Shown: positions 24,248 to 31,438 of the stretch, piece by piece
Numbering within the stretch: the stretch's first letter is position 1
Layout of the letters: every line of letters begins with the position of its first letter
From: CAG-791 sp000431495
Lineage (GTDB): Bacteria; Bacillota; Clostridia; Lachnospirales; Lachnospiraceae
Strand: one strand, 5' to 3'
Assembly (NCBI GenBank): GCA_052117605.1
Contig: JBQKIT010000001.1
Length of the DNA stretch: 64,000 nucleotides
Position numbers and translations under genes: made by a program
The notes under the pieces: generated by a model
Database searches by the model: none
What the model was told of the DNA's origin: nothing
The model's input: only the letters and a program-made list of their open reading frames with translations

Positions 24248-24487
24248 ATGGCACGACCTTACAAACAGATGCCTGGAAAAACTTATCATATTATGTACCA
24301 CGGAGATATTGCTACCGTTGAGTGCACTTATCTTTGTCCGTATTGCAGGAAAGATACATCTGCAGAGTTTACCGTTGAATCGGATGCATTCGATTCCCTT
24401 GAGAAAGGATTCTTTTTTGAACCGTTGCGATGCAAACTCTGTAATAAGATTACAGATGTAAGGTTCCTTAAAAGTTGCCAAGTTTGA
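24248..24487 (+). CDS. Small protein with split CxxC zinc knuckles
   Basis: 79 residues, start at ATG 24248 with an AAGGAGG site. CPYCRK at about residues 30-35 and CKLCNK at about 61-66 form a second zinc-ribbon-like fold, distinct from its neighbour. It sits 11 bases after the first zinc-ribbon gene and 13 bases before the next gene. Function unknown; the pair of zinc proteins in one cluster is notable. Confidence 0.7.
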   Translation: MARPYKQMPGKTYHIMYHGDIATVECTYLCPYCRKDTSAEFTVESDAFDSLEKGFFFEPLRCKLCNKITDVRFLKSCQV

Positions 24488-24500
24488 GGGAGGATACATC

Positions 24501-24785
24501 ATGGGTAGAAGAAAAAATAATCCAGAATTAGTAGAAGAACTAATTGAAGGAAGATGGACAATGGATCAGGATGAATTTGAGGAAAAATATGCCTCACTCA
24601 GTAACTCCGATATGTCAAAAGTCGCGAGTGCCATTGGCGACATGGAAGATGAATTTATGAATGCTGATGACGACGGGGGAGAAATGAATGTTTATGATGC
24701 AGCGCTGATTTGGGCATCTAACGGAAAAGATGAAGATTATACTTTCGGCTATTCAGAAGATGAACTTGAGGATGCGCTGAGATAA
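24501..24785 (+). CDS. Small acidic protein of unknown function
   Basis: 94 residues, start ATG 24501 with GAGGGAGG upstream. It is strongly acidic (runs such as MEDEFMNADDDGGEMN and EDELEDAL). It has no Cys, no membrane span and no recognised domain. It belongs to the same tightly spaced cluster. A DNA-mimic or adaptor role is possible from charge alone but unsupported. Confidence 0.68.
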   Translation: MGRRKNNPELVEELIEGRWTMDQDEFEEKYASLSNSDMSKVASAIGDMEDEFMNADDDGGEMNVYDAALIWASNGKDEDYTFGYSEDELEDALR

Positions 24786-24884
24786 AAAGTGGTAGCGTGA
24801 TGGTTGGAGAAGACGATTTTGTGGGGTGGCGATGAAACGAACGTCTAAAATGCTTGATAACAAGTGGATTTTTGGGAGGAAATT

Positions 24885-24980
24885 GTGAAGACATCTTCTT
24901 TAGTAAAATTGATTGCGGGCATCGGTTCAGTTGTGGCTGGAGCAGGTGGTTTATACTTATTTTTAGGTCAGTTTACAAGG
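24885..24980 (+). pseudogene. 5' part of a membrane-anchored gene interrupted by the mef module
   Basis: A GTG start at 24885 follows GGGAGGA. It reads KTSSLVKLIAGIGSVVAGAG then GLYLFLGQFT, an N-terminal membrane anchor. Around 24975 the composition jumps to GC-rich module sequence and the frame runs into unrelated residues to 25190. The matching 3' part seems to lie at 27497-28154, beyond the mef module: that part has no start codon or ribosome site of its own and has the same AT-rich texture. The exact junction bases are uncertain. Confidence 0.6.
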
Positions 24981-25711
24981 AACTACACGCAGACCGTGAA
25001 ACGGGCTGCTGACAACAAACGGCGCTATGCTCCCGGCTGGGTGCATAGCACCTGTTTGTTGCGGGGGTTTCCAAAGGGGGCAGCGCCCCATTTGGCACAC
25101 GACTTTGCGGAGCAAAGTGTAGTGTGTTATACGCTCTGTCGGCGTTGCCCTGAAAATACCGTTGCCGCCGGGGAGGGCAAGGGCATTTGACGCGGCAGGA
25201 AAGCAGGGCTTTGTTTGGGGCTGGTAAGCCGGAAACAAAGGGCTGATTTCAGCAGCAGACAGGGCGTATTATGAAAGCCCCCGTCCCTCGTCCTCCGCCC
25301 CCGGCCTATGGGACAAAAAGTCCCAAAGCTCTGGACACCGTGACCAGATGTGTGGCCACACTCCGGGAAAAGTAGCAGGACGGCAGGAAACCGTCAAGGC
25401 TGAAATGAATGGGCTGACGCCCGGCCTTGACCGTTCCCCGCCGCCCCGCTGGATGGGTGGACAAGGTGGCCAATCCCTAAAAGTGTTTGGCCGCACTCGT
25501 TCATTTTGGGGCCTTTCTTCTCCCAAAATTGAAATGGGCGGGAAAGCCCTAAAATGGCTTTCCCGCCTTGATTACCCATTAGCAAAGACGGGCGAGACTG
25601 TCAACGGCGGCGCTGAAAGCGCCGTTCATCTTGACCGTTGACTGGCTCGCCTGGCTTTGCTACTGCCCGTAAGAGATGGAAAAACAAGATGGAAAACAAG
25701 GTTAAAAATGG

Positions 25712-25741
25712 TTGACAAGTCTATCGGATGTGTGTTATACT
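25712..25741 (+). promoter_or_regulatory. Promoter of the mef-like gene
   Basis: TTGACA (25712-25717) and TATACT (25736-25741) with 18 bases between them. The transcript would start about 260 bases before the gene, leaving a long regulatory leader. Confidence 0.82.
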
Positions 25742-25775
25742 GTGCGACAGTTTGAGATTGGAAGGAGGCTTACGT

Positions 25776-25796
25776 GTGTTAATTTGTGTACGCTAA
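25776..25796 (+). CDS. Putative six-codon leader peptide (MLICVR)
   Basis: GTG TTA ATT TGT GTA CGC TAA follows a strong GAAGGAGG site with seven bases of spacing, about 35 bases into the predicted transcript. Very short peptides before resistance genes often sense ribosome-targeting drugs by stalling. This one precedes a terminator and a mef-like pump, so an attenuation role is plausible but unproven. Confidence 0.5.
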   Translation: MLICVR

Positions 25797-25930
25797 TAAG
25801 CAATAAAAAGTAGAAGTACCTTTCCACATGATGGTGGGCTTTTTTTGCGTGCGTATGCAAAGGAACACGTAGGTTTGACACGAGCAGTCTTTGAACTGTA
25901 TCGTGGTGTTTTTTCGTGCTTTGTTGTTAT

Positions 25931-25971
25931 GCAGGCGTCTGCCCTCTCTGTGGGACAACGCCTGCTTTTTA
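25931..25971 (+). terminator. Leader terminator (attenuator) before the mef-like gene
   Basis: GCAGGCGT pairs with ACGCCTGC and runs into TTTTTA, 45 bases before the gene start at 26017. A weaker stem (CCAC/GTGG) with a seven-T run lies upstream at about 25817-25843. Read-through of these would be needed for expression, as in known macrolide and tetracycline resistance leaders. Confidence 0.75.
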
Positions 25972-26016
25972 TTGCAGAAACAAAGGAACAATGCAATAAA
26001 AAAGGAGGTTCGCATT

Positions 26017-27237
26017 ATGACCCAAAACAACAATTCATGGAGAAAAACTTATTTTACACTTCTTGCCGGACAAGCAATATCCTTTATTAGCAGCGGTATT
26101 TTGCAAATGGCCATTATCTTTTATTTGGTTGCGAAAACTAATTCTGCAATCATATTGACGGCGGCAACACTGATTGGATTTTTGCCGCAAGCCTGTTTAG
26201 GCCCGTTTGCAGGTGCTTTTGTTGACCGGCACAGCCGTAAAAGCGTAATGATTGGTGCGGATTTGATAATTGCCGCCGCTGGCGGTATTCTGGCGCTGGT
26301 GGCGTTTTACATGGAATTGCCCGTATGGTCTATTATGGTTGTCCTGTTAATCCGAAGTGCGGGAACTGCTTTTCATTCTCCAGCATTCAGCGCAGCAACA
26401 CCTATGATTGTGCCAAAAGAGGAACTTACAAAATGCGCTGGTTACACGCAGACCATGCAAGCAGTAAGTGCGATTATCAGTCCAGCTGCCGCAGCGTTTT
26501 TATATGCTGTTTGGCCTCTTAATGCAATTATATTGTTAGATATTGTGGGTGCAATCCTTGCCTGTGTGACTGTTGCGATTTCGTCCATACCAACGCCTGA
26601 ACTATGTCCAGAAACGAAAAGACAACAGTTTTTACAGGATATGAAAGAGGGGTATGTGGTATTAAAGCAAAACAGGGGCCTCTTTGCTCTGCTCTGGATT
26701 GGTGTAATTTATATGTTCTTTTATATGCCAATCAGTACGCTTTTTCCTCTCATCTGTATGTCATACTTCAAAGGAACACCGGCCCATGCCTCTGCCGCTG
26801 AAATTGCTTTTGCGGTTGGTATGCTGCTTGGCGGAGTCATTCTGAGCATTTGGGGCGGTTTTAAGAAACGGCGGTACACCATCGGTCTTTCCGTTCTCCT
26901 GATGGGCGTTAGCAATATGCTCTCCGGGCTTTTGCCGCCAGACGCATTTCTTGTCTTTGTTGTGTGCTGTACTGTTATGGGAATTTCCGCTCCATTTTAC
27001 GGTGTGCAAAATGCGATTTTTCAAGAAACGGTCAAACCAGAATATCTGGGGAGAGTTTTTTCTCTACTGACAAGCGCCGCTTCCCTCGCCATGCCGTTTG
27101 GCCTTGTCATTTCCGGGCCTCTGGCGGAGCGGCTGGGAGTTGAGAAATGGTTTGTCATTTGCGGAATTGGCATTATCATCGTTGCGCTTGCCGTATTTTT
27201 ACTACCCGGTTTGAGAGAGATTGACAATACGCAATAA
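26017..27237 (+). CDS. Mef-like macrolide-efflux MFS transporter
   Basis: 406 residues, twelve membrane helices. Long stretches resemble the streptococcal Mef pumps as I remember them: AGQAISFISSGILQMAIIFY, GFLPQACLGPFAGAFVDRHS (with the MFS D-R-H/K-S/K loop), MIGADLIIAAAGG, ELTKCAGYTQTMQAVSAIIS and KPEYLGRVFSL. Length also matches Mef(A/E) (about 405). It should therefore export macrolides, although a diverged substrate is possible. The start at 26017 follows AAAGGAGG; upstream in-frame codons lie in the leader. No Mel/Msr ABC-F partner gene follows. It is flanked by terminators on both sides and is probably regulated by the leader. Confidence 0.85.
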   Translation: MTQNNNSWRKTYFTLLAGQAISFISSGILQMAIIFYLVAKTNSAIILTAATLIGFLPQACLGPFAGAFVDRHSRKSVMIGADLIIAAAGGILALVAFYMELPVWSIMVVLLIRSAGTAFHSPAFSAATPMIVPKEELTKCAGYTQTMQAVSAIISPAAAAFLYAVWPLNAIILLDIVGAILACVTVAISSIPTPELCPETKRQQFLQDMKEGYVVLKQNRGLFALLWIGVIYMFFYMPISTLFPLICMSYFKGTPAHASAAEIAFAVGMLLGGVILSIWGGFKKRRYTIGLSVLLMGVSNMLSGLLPPDAFLVFVVCCTVMGISAPFYGVQNAIFQETVKPEYLGRVFSLLTSAASLAMPFGLVISGPLAERLGVEKWFVICGIGIIIVALAVFLLPGLREIDNTQ

Positions 27238-27267
27238 TCAACTGCACCTTTTTCTATTACTAAACAA

Positions 27268-27321
27268 AATGCCTGGATGGTGGTTCTGAAAAACCAGAAC
27301 CGCCGTTCAGGCATTTTTTAT
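27268..27321 (+). terminator. Strong terminator after the mef-like gene
   Basis: AATGCCTG...GGTTCTG pairs with CAGAACC...CAGGCATT in a long, slightly mismatched stem followed by TTTTTT. Confidence 0.9.
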
Positions 27322-27500
27322 CTTCGTCCTCTCTGCGGTTTTGGATTCTTCAGCAAGTCGGATTTTTCCGCAATCTTTTTCAGCCACTTCCGTTCTTCTA
27401 CTGACAGCTTCCTAAAATTCAGCTTGAGCCGTTTGCAGATAAACGCCAAGTACGCTTGTTCCGTGTCGCTGTCCTGGCTGACGATTTCACCAGCAGTTTG
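27318..27500 (-). pseudogene. C-terminal fragment of an unidentified leftward gene at the module edge
   Basis: Leftward frame reading ETGE-like TAGEIVSQDSDTEQAYLAFI then KRLKLNFRKLSVEERKWLKK and ending KNPKPQRGRR. It is basic and helical, in the style of tails of proteins from conjugative elements. It has no start; its 5' part is lost at the right boundary of the module near 27497. Family not recognised. Confidence 0.5.
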
Positions 27501-28154
27501 AGTAATAATAAAGACGCCAAAGAAGCTCAAAATCAAAAAATAACTCCATTATATGATGACGATGGTTATGATGCAGATGGGTTTAATAAGTATGGTTATG
27601 ATAGAGAAGGTTTTGATCGCGATGGGTACGATAGAAGTGGATTGGATCAGGATGGATATAATAGAGCTGGTTATAAAAATGGATTCGATAGGAGTGGACA
27701 CAATCGGTGTGGGTATTTAAAGACGGGGTACAATGATTTGGGGTTAGACGTAAGCGGTAAGAGAACGGCCTTCTATTTTCAAGAAGTAGGTAGAATGAAT
27801 GATCAGATTACCAGAGCCAAGAAACAGATGGATATAAGAGAGTTTGATTATGCACTTAATGACATCCGAGTTGGCATAGAAATCGGGGCCAAAAATCTTA
27901 TTCGCCATTATCTTGGAGAAGGAAAAATACATGATAATCTGTATGATAATCTGAGTATTTGTAAAAGGTATTTGCCGAGCAATTTTTATGACAGGTTACA
28001 ATCGGCAAGACATCATTGCAGTCCTACTCAACATGATACAGAGGAGCGAGGAAATAAGAACTATAATCAAGTATATTTCGCTTGGAAGACGCTAGAAGAG
28101 TTCAGGGATTATCTTCAGAGTCATTTGGTTACAGGGGCGGAAGTTCTAGGTTAA
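27497..28154 (+). pseudogene. 3' part of an interrupted gene: D-x-x-G-Y/F repeat plus HEPN-like tail
   Basis: About 218 residues. After a short linker (SNNKDAKEAQNQKITPLY) comes a run of about 13 five-residue repeats of the form D/N-x-x-G-Y/F (for example DGYDADGFNKYGYDREGFDR). A ~110-residue helical domain follows (ITRAKKQMDIREFDYALNDI, RVGIEIGAKNLIRHYLGEGK, and a His-rich SARHHCSPTQH). The helical part has the look of a HEPN or DUF4145-type domain, but that is an inference. No in-frame Met occurs before the domain, so this is the 3' piece of a gene whose anchor lies at 24885, split by the mef module. Confidence 0.6.
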
Positions 28155-28263
28155 TAATGGAAAATATTTTGGATATAAAGATTTAGAAGATGTGTCTGTC
28201 AAATCTGATCTGGACTGGTATTGAGGGTGCTCCAATTGCAAAAAAATTGAATTCATAAGACAG

Positions 28264-28298
28264 AAGGGCTCCGGAAGAAAATTCTTCCGGAGCCCTTT
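28264..28298. terminator. Bidirectional terminator between cargo and resolvase gene
   Basis: AAGGGCTCCGGAAGAA pairs perfectly with TTCTTCCGGAGCCCTT, serving the rightward cargo gene and the leftward resolvase gene. The preceding 110 bases after the cargo stop hold no gene. Confidence 0.9.
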
Positions 28299-28309
28299 GT
28301 AAGAAAGCG

Positions 28310-28987
28310 CTATTTCAGCTGCGCTTTGTATTTGTAGTAGGTGCCGCGTGATATGCCGCCGATCAGCTTCATAGTTTCCCGGTCGGTCAGGGTTCCTTGG
28401 AAGTCCCGGGAATATTTTCGGATCTGCTCCTTAATATCGGCTTCCCGTTTTCGGTGAACCTGACTGCCGGGCTGACGTCCGATCTGTTTTCCGTTCCGTC
28501 TGGCAGTTTCGATTCCTTCTCTGGTTCGCTGTCGGAGATCGTCCACTTCCTTCTGCGACTGTTCGAAGGCAAGGCGGATCTGCGTTTCGGCAAGAGACAT
28601 AAGAAAGGCGTTCACACCCTCAAGGATCGGATCAACGGCGGTTCCGGTCATTGGAATTGCGGTTTGCAGAGACTGACGGTAGGTGTCGGTGTTGATCTGA
28701 GGCTCCTTCAGGAAGATGAGACGGATTCCCTGATCATAGAGCTGCTTATAGAGCGCAAAGCCTTCCTGTGCATTGCGGGACATGCGGGAGACAGAGTCGA
28801 AGACTACCGTATCGCCGGATTGGAGCTGACGCAGCATCCGGTCAAAGGCCGGGCGGTCAGTCGTTGTTCCGGTGTAGGTTTCTTCAATGATCCGGGCATC
28901 CGGATAGGAACGTGTGATGTTACGGATCTGACGTGAAATGTTCTGTTTGGCAGTTGAGATCCGGCAGTATCCATAGGTTCTGTTCAT
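28310..28987 (-). CDS. Serine recombinase (resolvase/invertase family)
   Basis: 225 residues from ATG 28987, with AAGGAGG upstream. The catalytic domain begins TYGYCRISTAKQNISRQIRN, with the Ser in YCRIS and conserved Arg/Asp in VVFDSVSRMSRNAQEGFALY. A helical linker (LAFEQSQKEVDDLRQRTREG) precedes the C-terminal HTH (GGISRGTYYKYKAQL). It is like small resolvases of plasmids and conjugative elements and may resolve multimers of the excised element. The upstream DNA contains matching inverted repeats. Confidence 0.9.
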   Translation of the reverse strand: MNRTYGYCRISTAKQNISRQIRNITRSYPDARIIEETYTGTTTDRPAFDRMLRQLQSGDTVVFDSVSRMSRNAQEGFALYKQLYDQGIRLIFLKEPQINTDTYRQSLQTAIPMTGTAVDPILEGVNAFLMSLAETQIRLAFEQSQKEVDDLRQRTREGIETARRNGKQIGRQPGSQVHRKREADIKEQIRKYSRDFQGTLTDRETMKLIGGISRGTYYKYKAQLK

Positions 28988-29008
28988 TGTGGTCCTCCTT
29001 GAATACAG

Positions 29009-29049
29009 ATAGACGGTTGCTCTGTAGTCCATTATAGACGACCGTCTAT
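29009..29049. promoter_or_regulatory. Candidate resolvase binding (res/operator) sites
   Basis: ATAGACG-AC-CGTCTAT is a perfect 7-bp-arm palindrome at 29034-29049, and a third half-site ATAGACGGT occurs at 29009-29017, just upstream of the resolvase start. The spacing suits either a recombination site or autoregulation. Confidence 0.5.
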
Positions 29050-29066
29050 TTTGATACTGGGTAAAA

Positions 29067-29101
29067 CCGCTTTTCTGCTGCAGGGAAGAACAGAAAAGCG
29101 G
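29067..29101. terminator. Hairpin between relaxase operon end and resolvase promoter
   Basis: CCGCTTTTCTG pairs with CAGAAAAGCGG (11 bp). On the minus strand it follows the 94-residue gene ending at 29120 and has a modest T-rich tail (TTTTAC), so it probably ends the leftward transfer operon. Confidence 0.6.
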
Positions 29102-29119
29102 TCCAAGAAAACGTAAAGG

Positions 29120-29404
29120 TTAATTTGACACAGCATCAAAAAATTCGTTGCGGGCAATCTGGTTCAGGATTATGAGCTGGATCAAAAAGGGAATGTCACG
29201 GATGCACGAGCGGCCGGAGTTGACATTGCGGTCGTGCCAATTTACGTAGCAGGCATCCATGCGGTAAAGAGCAGAAGCAGGATCTCTCCTTACGGCAGAC
29301 AGTATATTGGCTTTCTGGTAGGCCGAAAGAGTGGATGTTACCTCTTTGATCATATGATCATCGATCGCATTGATAAAAGCGTTATTTGTCATCATCGTTG
29401 CCAT
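29120..29404 (-). CDS. Small protein at the end of the relaxase operon
   Basis: 94 residues, overlapping the relaxase stop by 13 bases, so translationally coupled. It begins MATMMTNNAFINAIDDHMIK and is helical, with two Cys and several Trp/Tyr near the middle (YRMDACYVNWHDRNVN). No family recognised. Position suggests a mobilization accessory protein. Confidence 0.62.
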   Translation of the reverse strand: MATMMTNNAFINAIDDHMIKEVTSTLSAYQKANILSAVRRDPASALYRMDACYVNWHDRNVNSGRSCIRDIPFLIQLIILNQIARNEFFDAVSN

Positions 29405-31104
29405 TCCACTTGCTCTTCTTCACGAAGAATTGATTTTTCCACCTGCTGCACGAGCTGCATGGTTTCACCGATGGCAGAGGCTAGTTGTGAGGCAGTGAAT
29501 TCCTGCCGGTATCTGGTCTGATAGCTTGCGACGAGGTGTTTGATTCTTACCGGAACGAGGGCTTTTTGTTTGAGATATCGCTCTTTTGATTCCGAAACCT
29601 GTTGCTTGGCTGTATGCAGCAGTTCTTCTTTCATCCGGATCTTGCGAAAAGCTTGGTTCAAGAGCTGCTGATTTTTTTGCAGTTTGGATTCGTCTTCATA
29701 TCCGTAGCGGACACGAAGCCGCTGAAGGAGTTGCTCTCCTTGTTGCAAGAGTCGGTTGTTTTGCTGAATCTTTTGCTCCAGTTGTTTCCGGTCATTGCGA
29801 CGTCTCGTGTTTTCCAGCTTGGCAGAAAGATCGGCGTTTTCGGATCGAATGCGCATGAGGTTTGAGTTAATCTTGCTGCTTTCTGTTTGAAAAGCACTCA
29901 GTCGTTCCTGAAGCTGTTCCGTATCGGAACTCAGCTGCTGAAACTGTTTTGTCAGGGAAATGTCGTAGCAGCGGGCGGAGATCCATTGTCGGCGGTAAAC
30001 TTCAAGTAAGGCTGCCTGTCGTTCGGCTTCCTGATCAATCTGCATTGCTTCTCGTTCCTGCGCAGAGTAGAGGTCAATCATGTGATTGTGACGCCGGATT
30101 TCTCGATTCAGTGCGGACAGGTATCCGGACACATTTCCGGTAACCGTTGTTCCTTCTGCAGTGAGGCGGGATTGCTTTCGCTCTTCCTTGGCGGCAGAGG
30201 GACCGAGGTGCAGCTGTGGAATCTTATTGTTTTTCTGCTCCTTGTAGCTTCGCATATCAATTCGTTCCGTAATGTCTGGCGCATACTGATTCAGAAAGTT
30301 GTTCACGGATTCCTGCCAGTGGAAACGCACATCATGCAGAAACTGTGGGCTGTTGACATAGGCGGATTCTGGAGTGGAAGTGCCGTGTCTGGTCATACGG
30401 GGTGTTCGGCTGACGCGTTCATATCCCATGCAGGAAGCTTCCTGTTTTGTCATCCACTGAAGCTGTGTCCCGGTATTGTACTGGTACTGCTTCTGCCACT
30501 GTTCTCCGGCCGCCTTTAGTTCTTTTGCTGTCATGCTGCAGACATCGCCGGTGCGCATATCTTGAACAATGTACTGACAGGATGTCCGGGACAGCCATTT
30601 TCCGTTTTCGTTCAGCATCCGCTGACATACCAGACAGTGGATGTGAGGATTAAGGTACTGGTATTCCTCGGGACTTTTTGCAGGGAATCCTTGTGCATTG
30701 ATCGGAATGCCGCGATCATTCCGCGCGACCGGATTATGAATGGCAAACTGTACACAGCAACCTTGATCAACAAAATGCTGACAGAATTCTTTTGCAAGAG
30801 GGATCCACTGTTCCTTTGGAATTTCATTCGGAATAGCAGCAACGATGCTCAGCCCCAGCTTGGCCTGCGGATTCTTCTCAGCGCATTCCAGACTGGACCA
30901 TAATTTTTCGGCGGAATGGAAAGACTGCGGAGCATTGGATGGGAGCAGGACTTCGGAGTGTACGATGCCGCTTTTGGCCCGGTAGTCATGAGTGAGGCCG
31001 GTATACTCGTTTGTTTCCCTTTCTCCACTGATATAGGCGCTGCTTGCGACAATGCTTCTTCCAGCACTACGCTTCAAGGTTTCGGCATGAAGATAGGCAA
31101 TCAT
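29392..31104 (-). CDS. MobA/MobL (MOBQ-type) relaxase
   Basis: 570 residues from ATG 31104 (AGAGGTGAT upstream). The N-terminal relaxase domain begins MIAYLHAETLKRSAGRSIVA, with SSAYISGERETNEYTGL then HDY, and has the metal-binding HUH-like NPHIHCLVCQ near residue 155. The rest (about 340-520) is a long coiled coil rich in Gln, Glu and Arg. The enzyme would nick at oriT and lead the strand to the coupling protein encoded at 20528. The likely oriT would be upstream, between 31104 and 33268 or near 33170, but no definite nick site was recognised. Confidence 0.9.
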   Translation of the reverse strand: MIAYLHAETLKRSAGRSIVASSAYISGERETNEYTGLTHDYRAKSGIVHSEVLLPSNAPQSFHSAEKLWSSLECAEKNPQAKLGLSIVAAIPNEIPKEQWIPLAKEFCQHFVDQGCCVQFAIHNPVARNDRGIPINAQGFPAKSPEEYQYLNPHIHCLVCQRMLNENGKWLSRTSCQYIVQDMRTGDVCSMTAKELKAAGEQWQKQYQYNTGTQLQWMTKQEASCMGYERVSRTPRMTRHGTSTPESAYVNSPQFLHDVRFHWQESVNNFLNQYAPDITERIDMRSYKEQKNNKIPQLHLGPSAAKEERKQSRLTAEGTTVTGNVSGYLSALNREIRRHNHMIDLYSAQEREAMQIDQEAERQAALLEVYRRQWISARCYDISLTKQFQQLSSDTEQLQERLSAFQTESSKINSNLMRIRSENADLSAKLENTRRRNDRKQLEQKIQQNNRLLQQGEQLLQRLRVRYGYEDESKLQKNQQLLNQAFRKIRMKEELLHTAKQQVSESKERYLKQKALVPVRIKHLVASYQTRYRQEFTASQLASAIGETMQLVQQVEKSILREEEQVEWQR

Positions 31105-31141
31105 AGGTATCACCTCTTTCACAAACCAGATACTTTCACTA

Positions 31142-31417
31142 CTAAGTGCGCCAATCTTTTATAACGCATCCTGCGTTATCAGCTTGGCTTATGTCCTGAT
31201 CCTCTTCCGGAGGATTGCGGCGCCCTGACGGGGAAAGACGGGAGGATAAAAGATTCTGAAATTCTTCCGGTGTCAGCCGATCGGAACCGGGGAAAAAAGA
31301 CTCGGCGATTGCTCCGAACTGAATCAATCGCCGCGTTCTTTTCTTACGATTACGGATGCGTTCTCTTGCTACTTCCAGTTCTTTCTGATGTTGAAGCTGC
31401 GATTTTGTGTAGGACAT
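31142..31417 (-). CDS. DUF3847-like mobilization accessory protein
   Basis: 91 residues, rich in Arg, Lys and Glu at the N-terminus (KELEVARERIRNRKKRTRRL), then IQFGAIAESFFPGSDRLTPE and EFQNLLSS. This is the layout of DUF3847 proteins, usually just upstream of MobA/MobL relaxases in Clostridia, where they probably act like MobC at oriT. It precedes the relaxase by about 37 bases. Confidence 0.72.
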   Translation of the reverse strand: MSYTKSQLQHQKELEVARERIRNRKKRTRRLIQFGAIAESFFPGSDRLTPEEFQNLLSSRLSPSGRRNPPEEDQDISQADNAGCVIKDWRT

Positions 31418-31438
31418 TTTGATATTCCTTTCCGCTTC

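Larger units (their letters stand above)
24976..27496 (+). mobile_element. Inserted mef-like efflux module
   Basis: About 2.5 kb of GC-richer DNA sits between AT-rich cargo gene halves. It holds ~730 bases of transposon-type leader DNA (24976-25711), a promoter and attenuator leader, a Mef-like MFS gene, a terminator, and the tail of a leftward gene cut at the right boundary. The first 730 bases contain strong inverted repeats (GGCGGGAAAGCC/GGCTTTCCCGCC at 25537-25568; nested GTCAACGG/CCGTTGAC around CGGCGC/GCGCCG at 25597-25641) but no convincing gene; a 34-residue frame at 25271-25375 lacks support. No transposase is present, so how it moved is unknown. Confidence 0.6.

Noticed and set aside
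24799..24834. Eleven-codon frame (MVGEDDFVGWR) before the interrupted gene
   Set aside because: No convincing ribosome site and too short to support as a peptide.
25348..25641. 97-codon plus-strand frame in the mef module leader DNA
   Set aside because: No ribosome site and low-complexity text through inverted repeats (GGCGGGAAAGCC...); better explained as non-coding transposon DNA.
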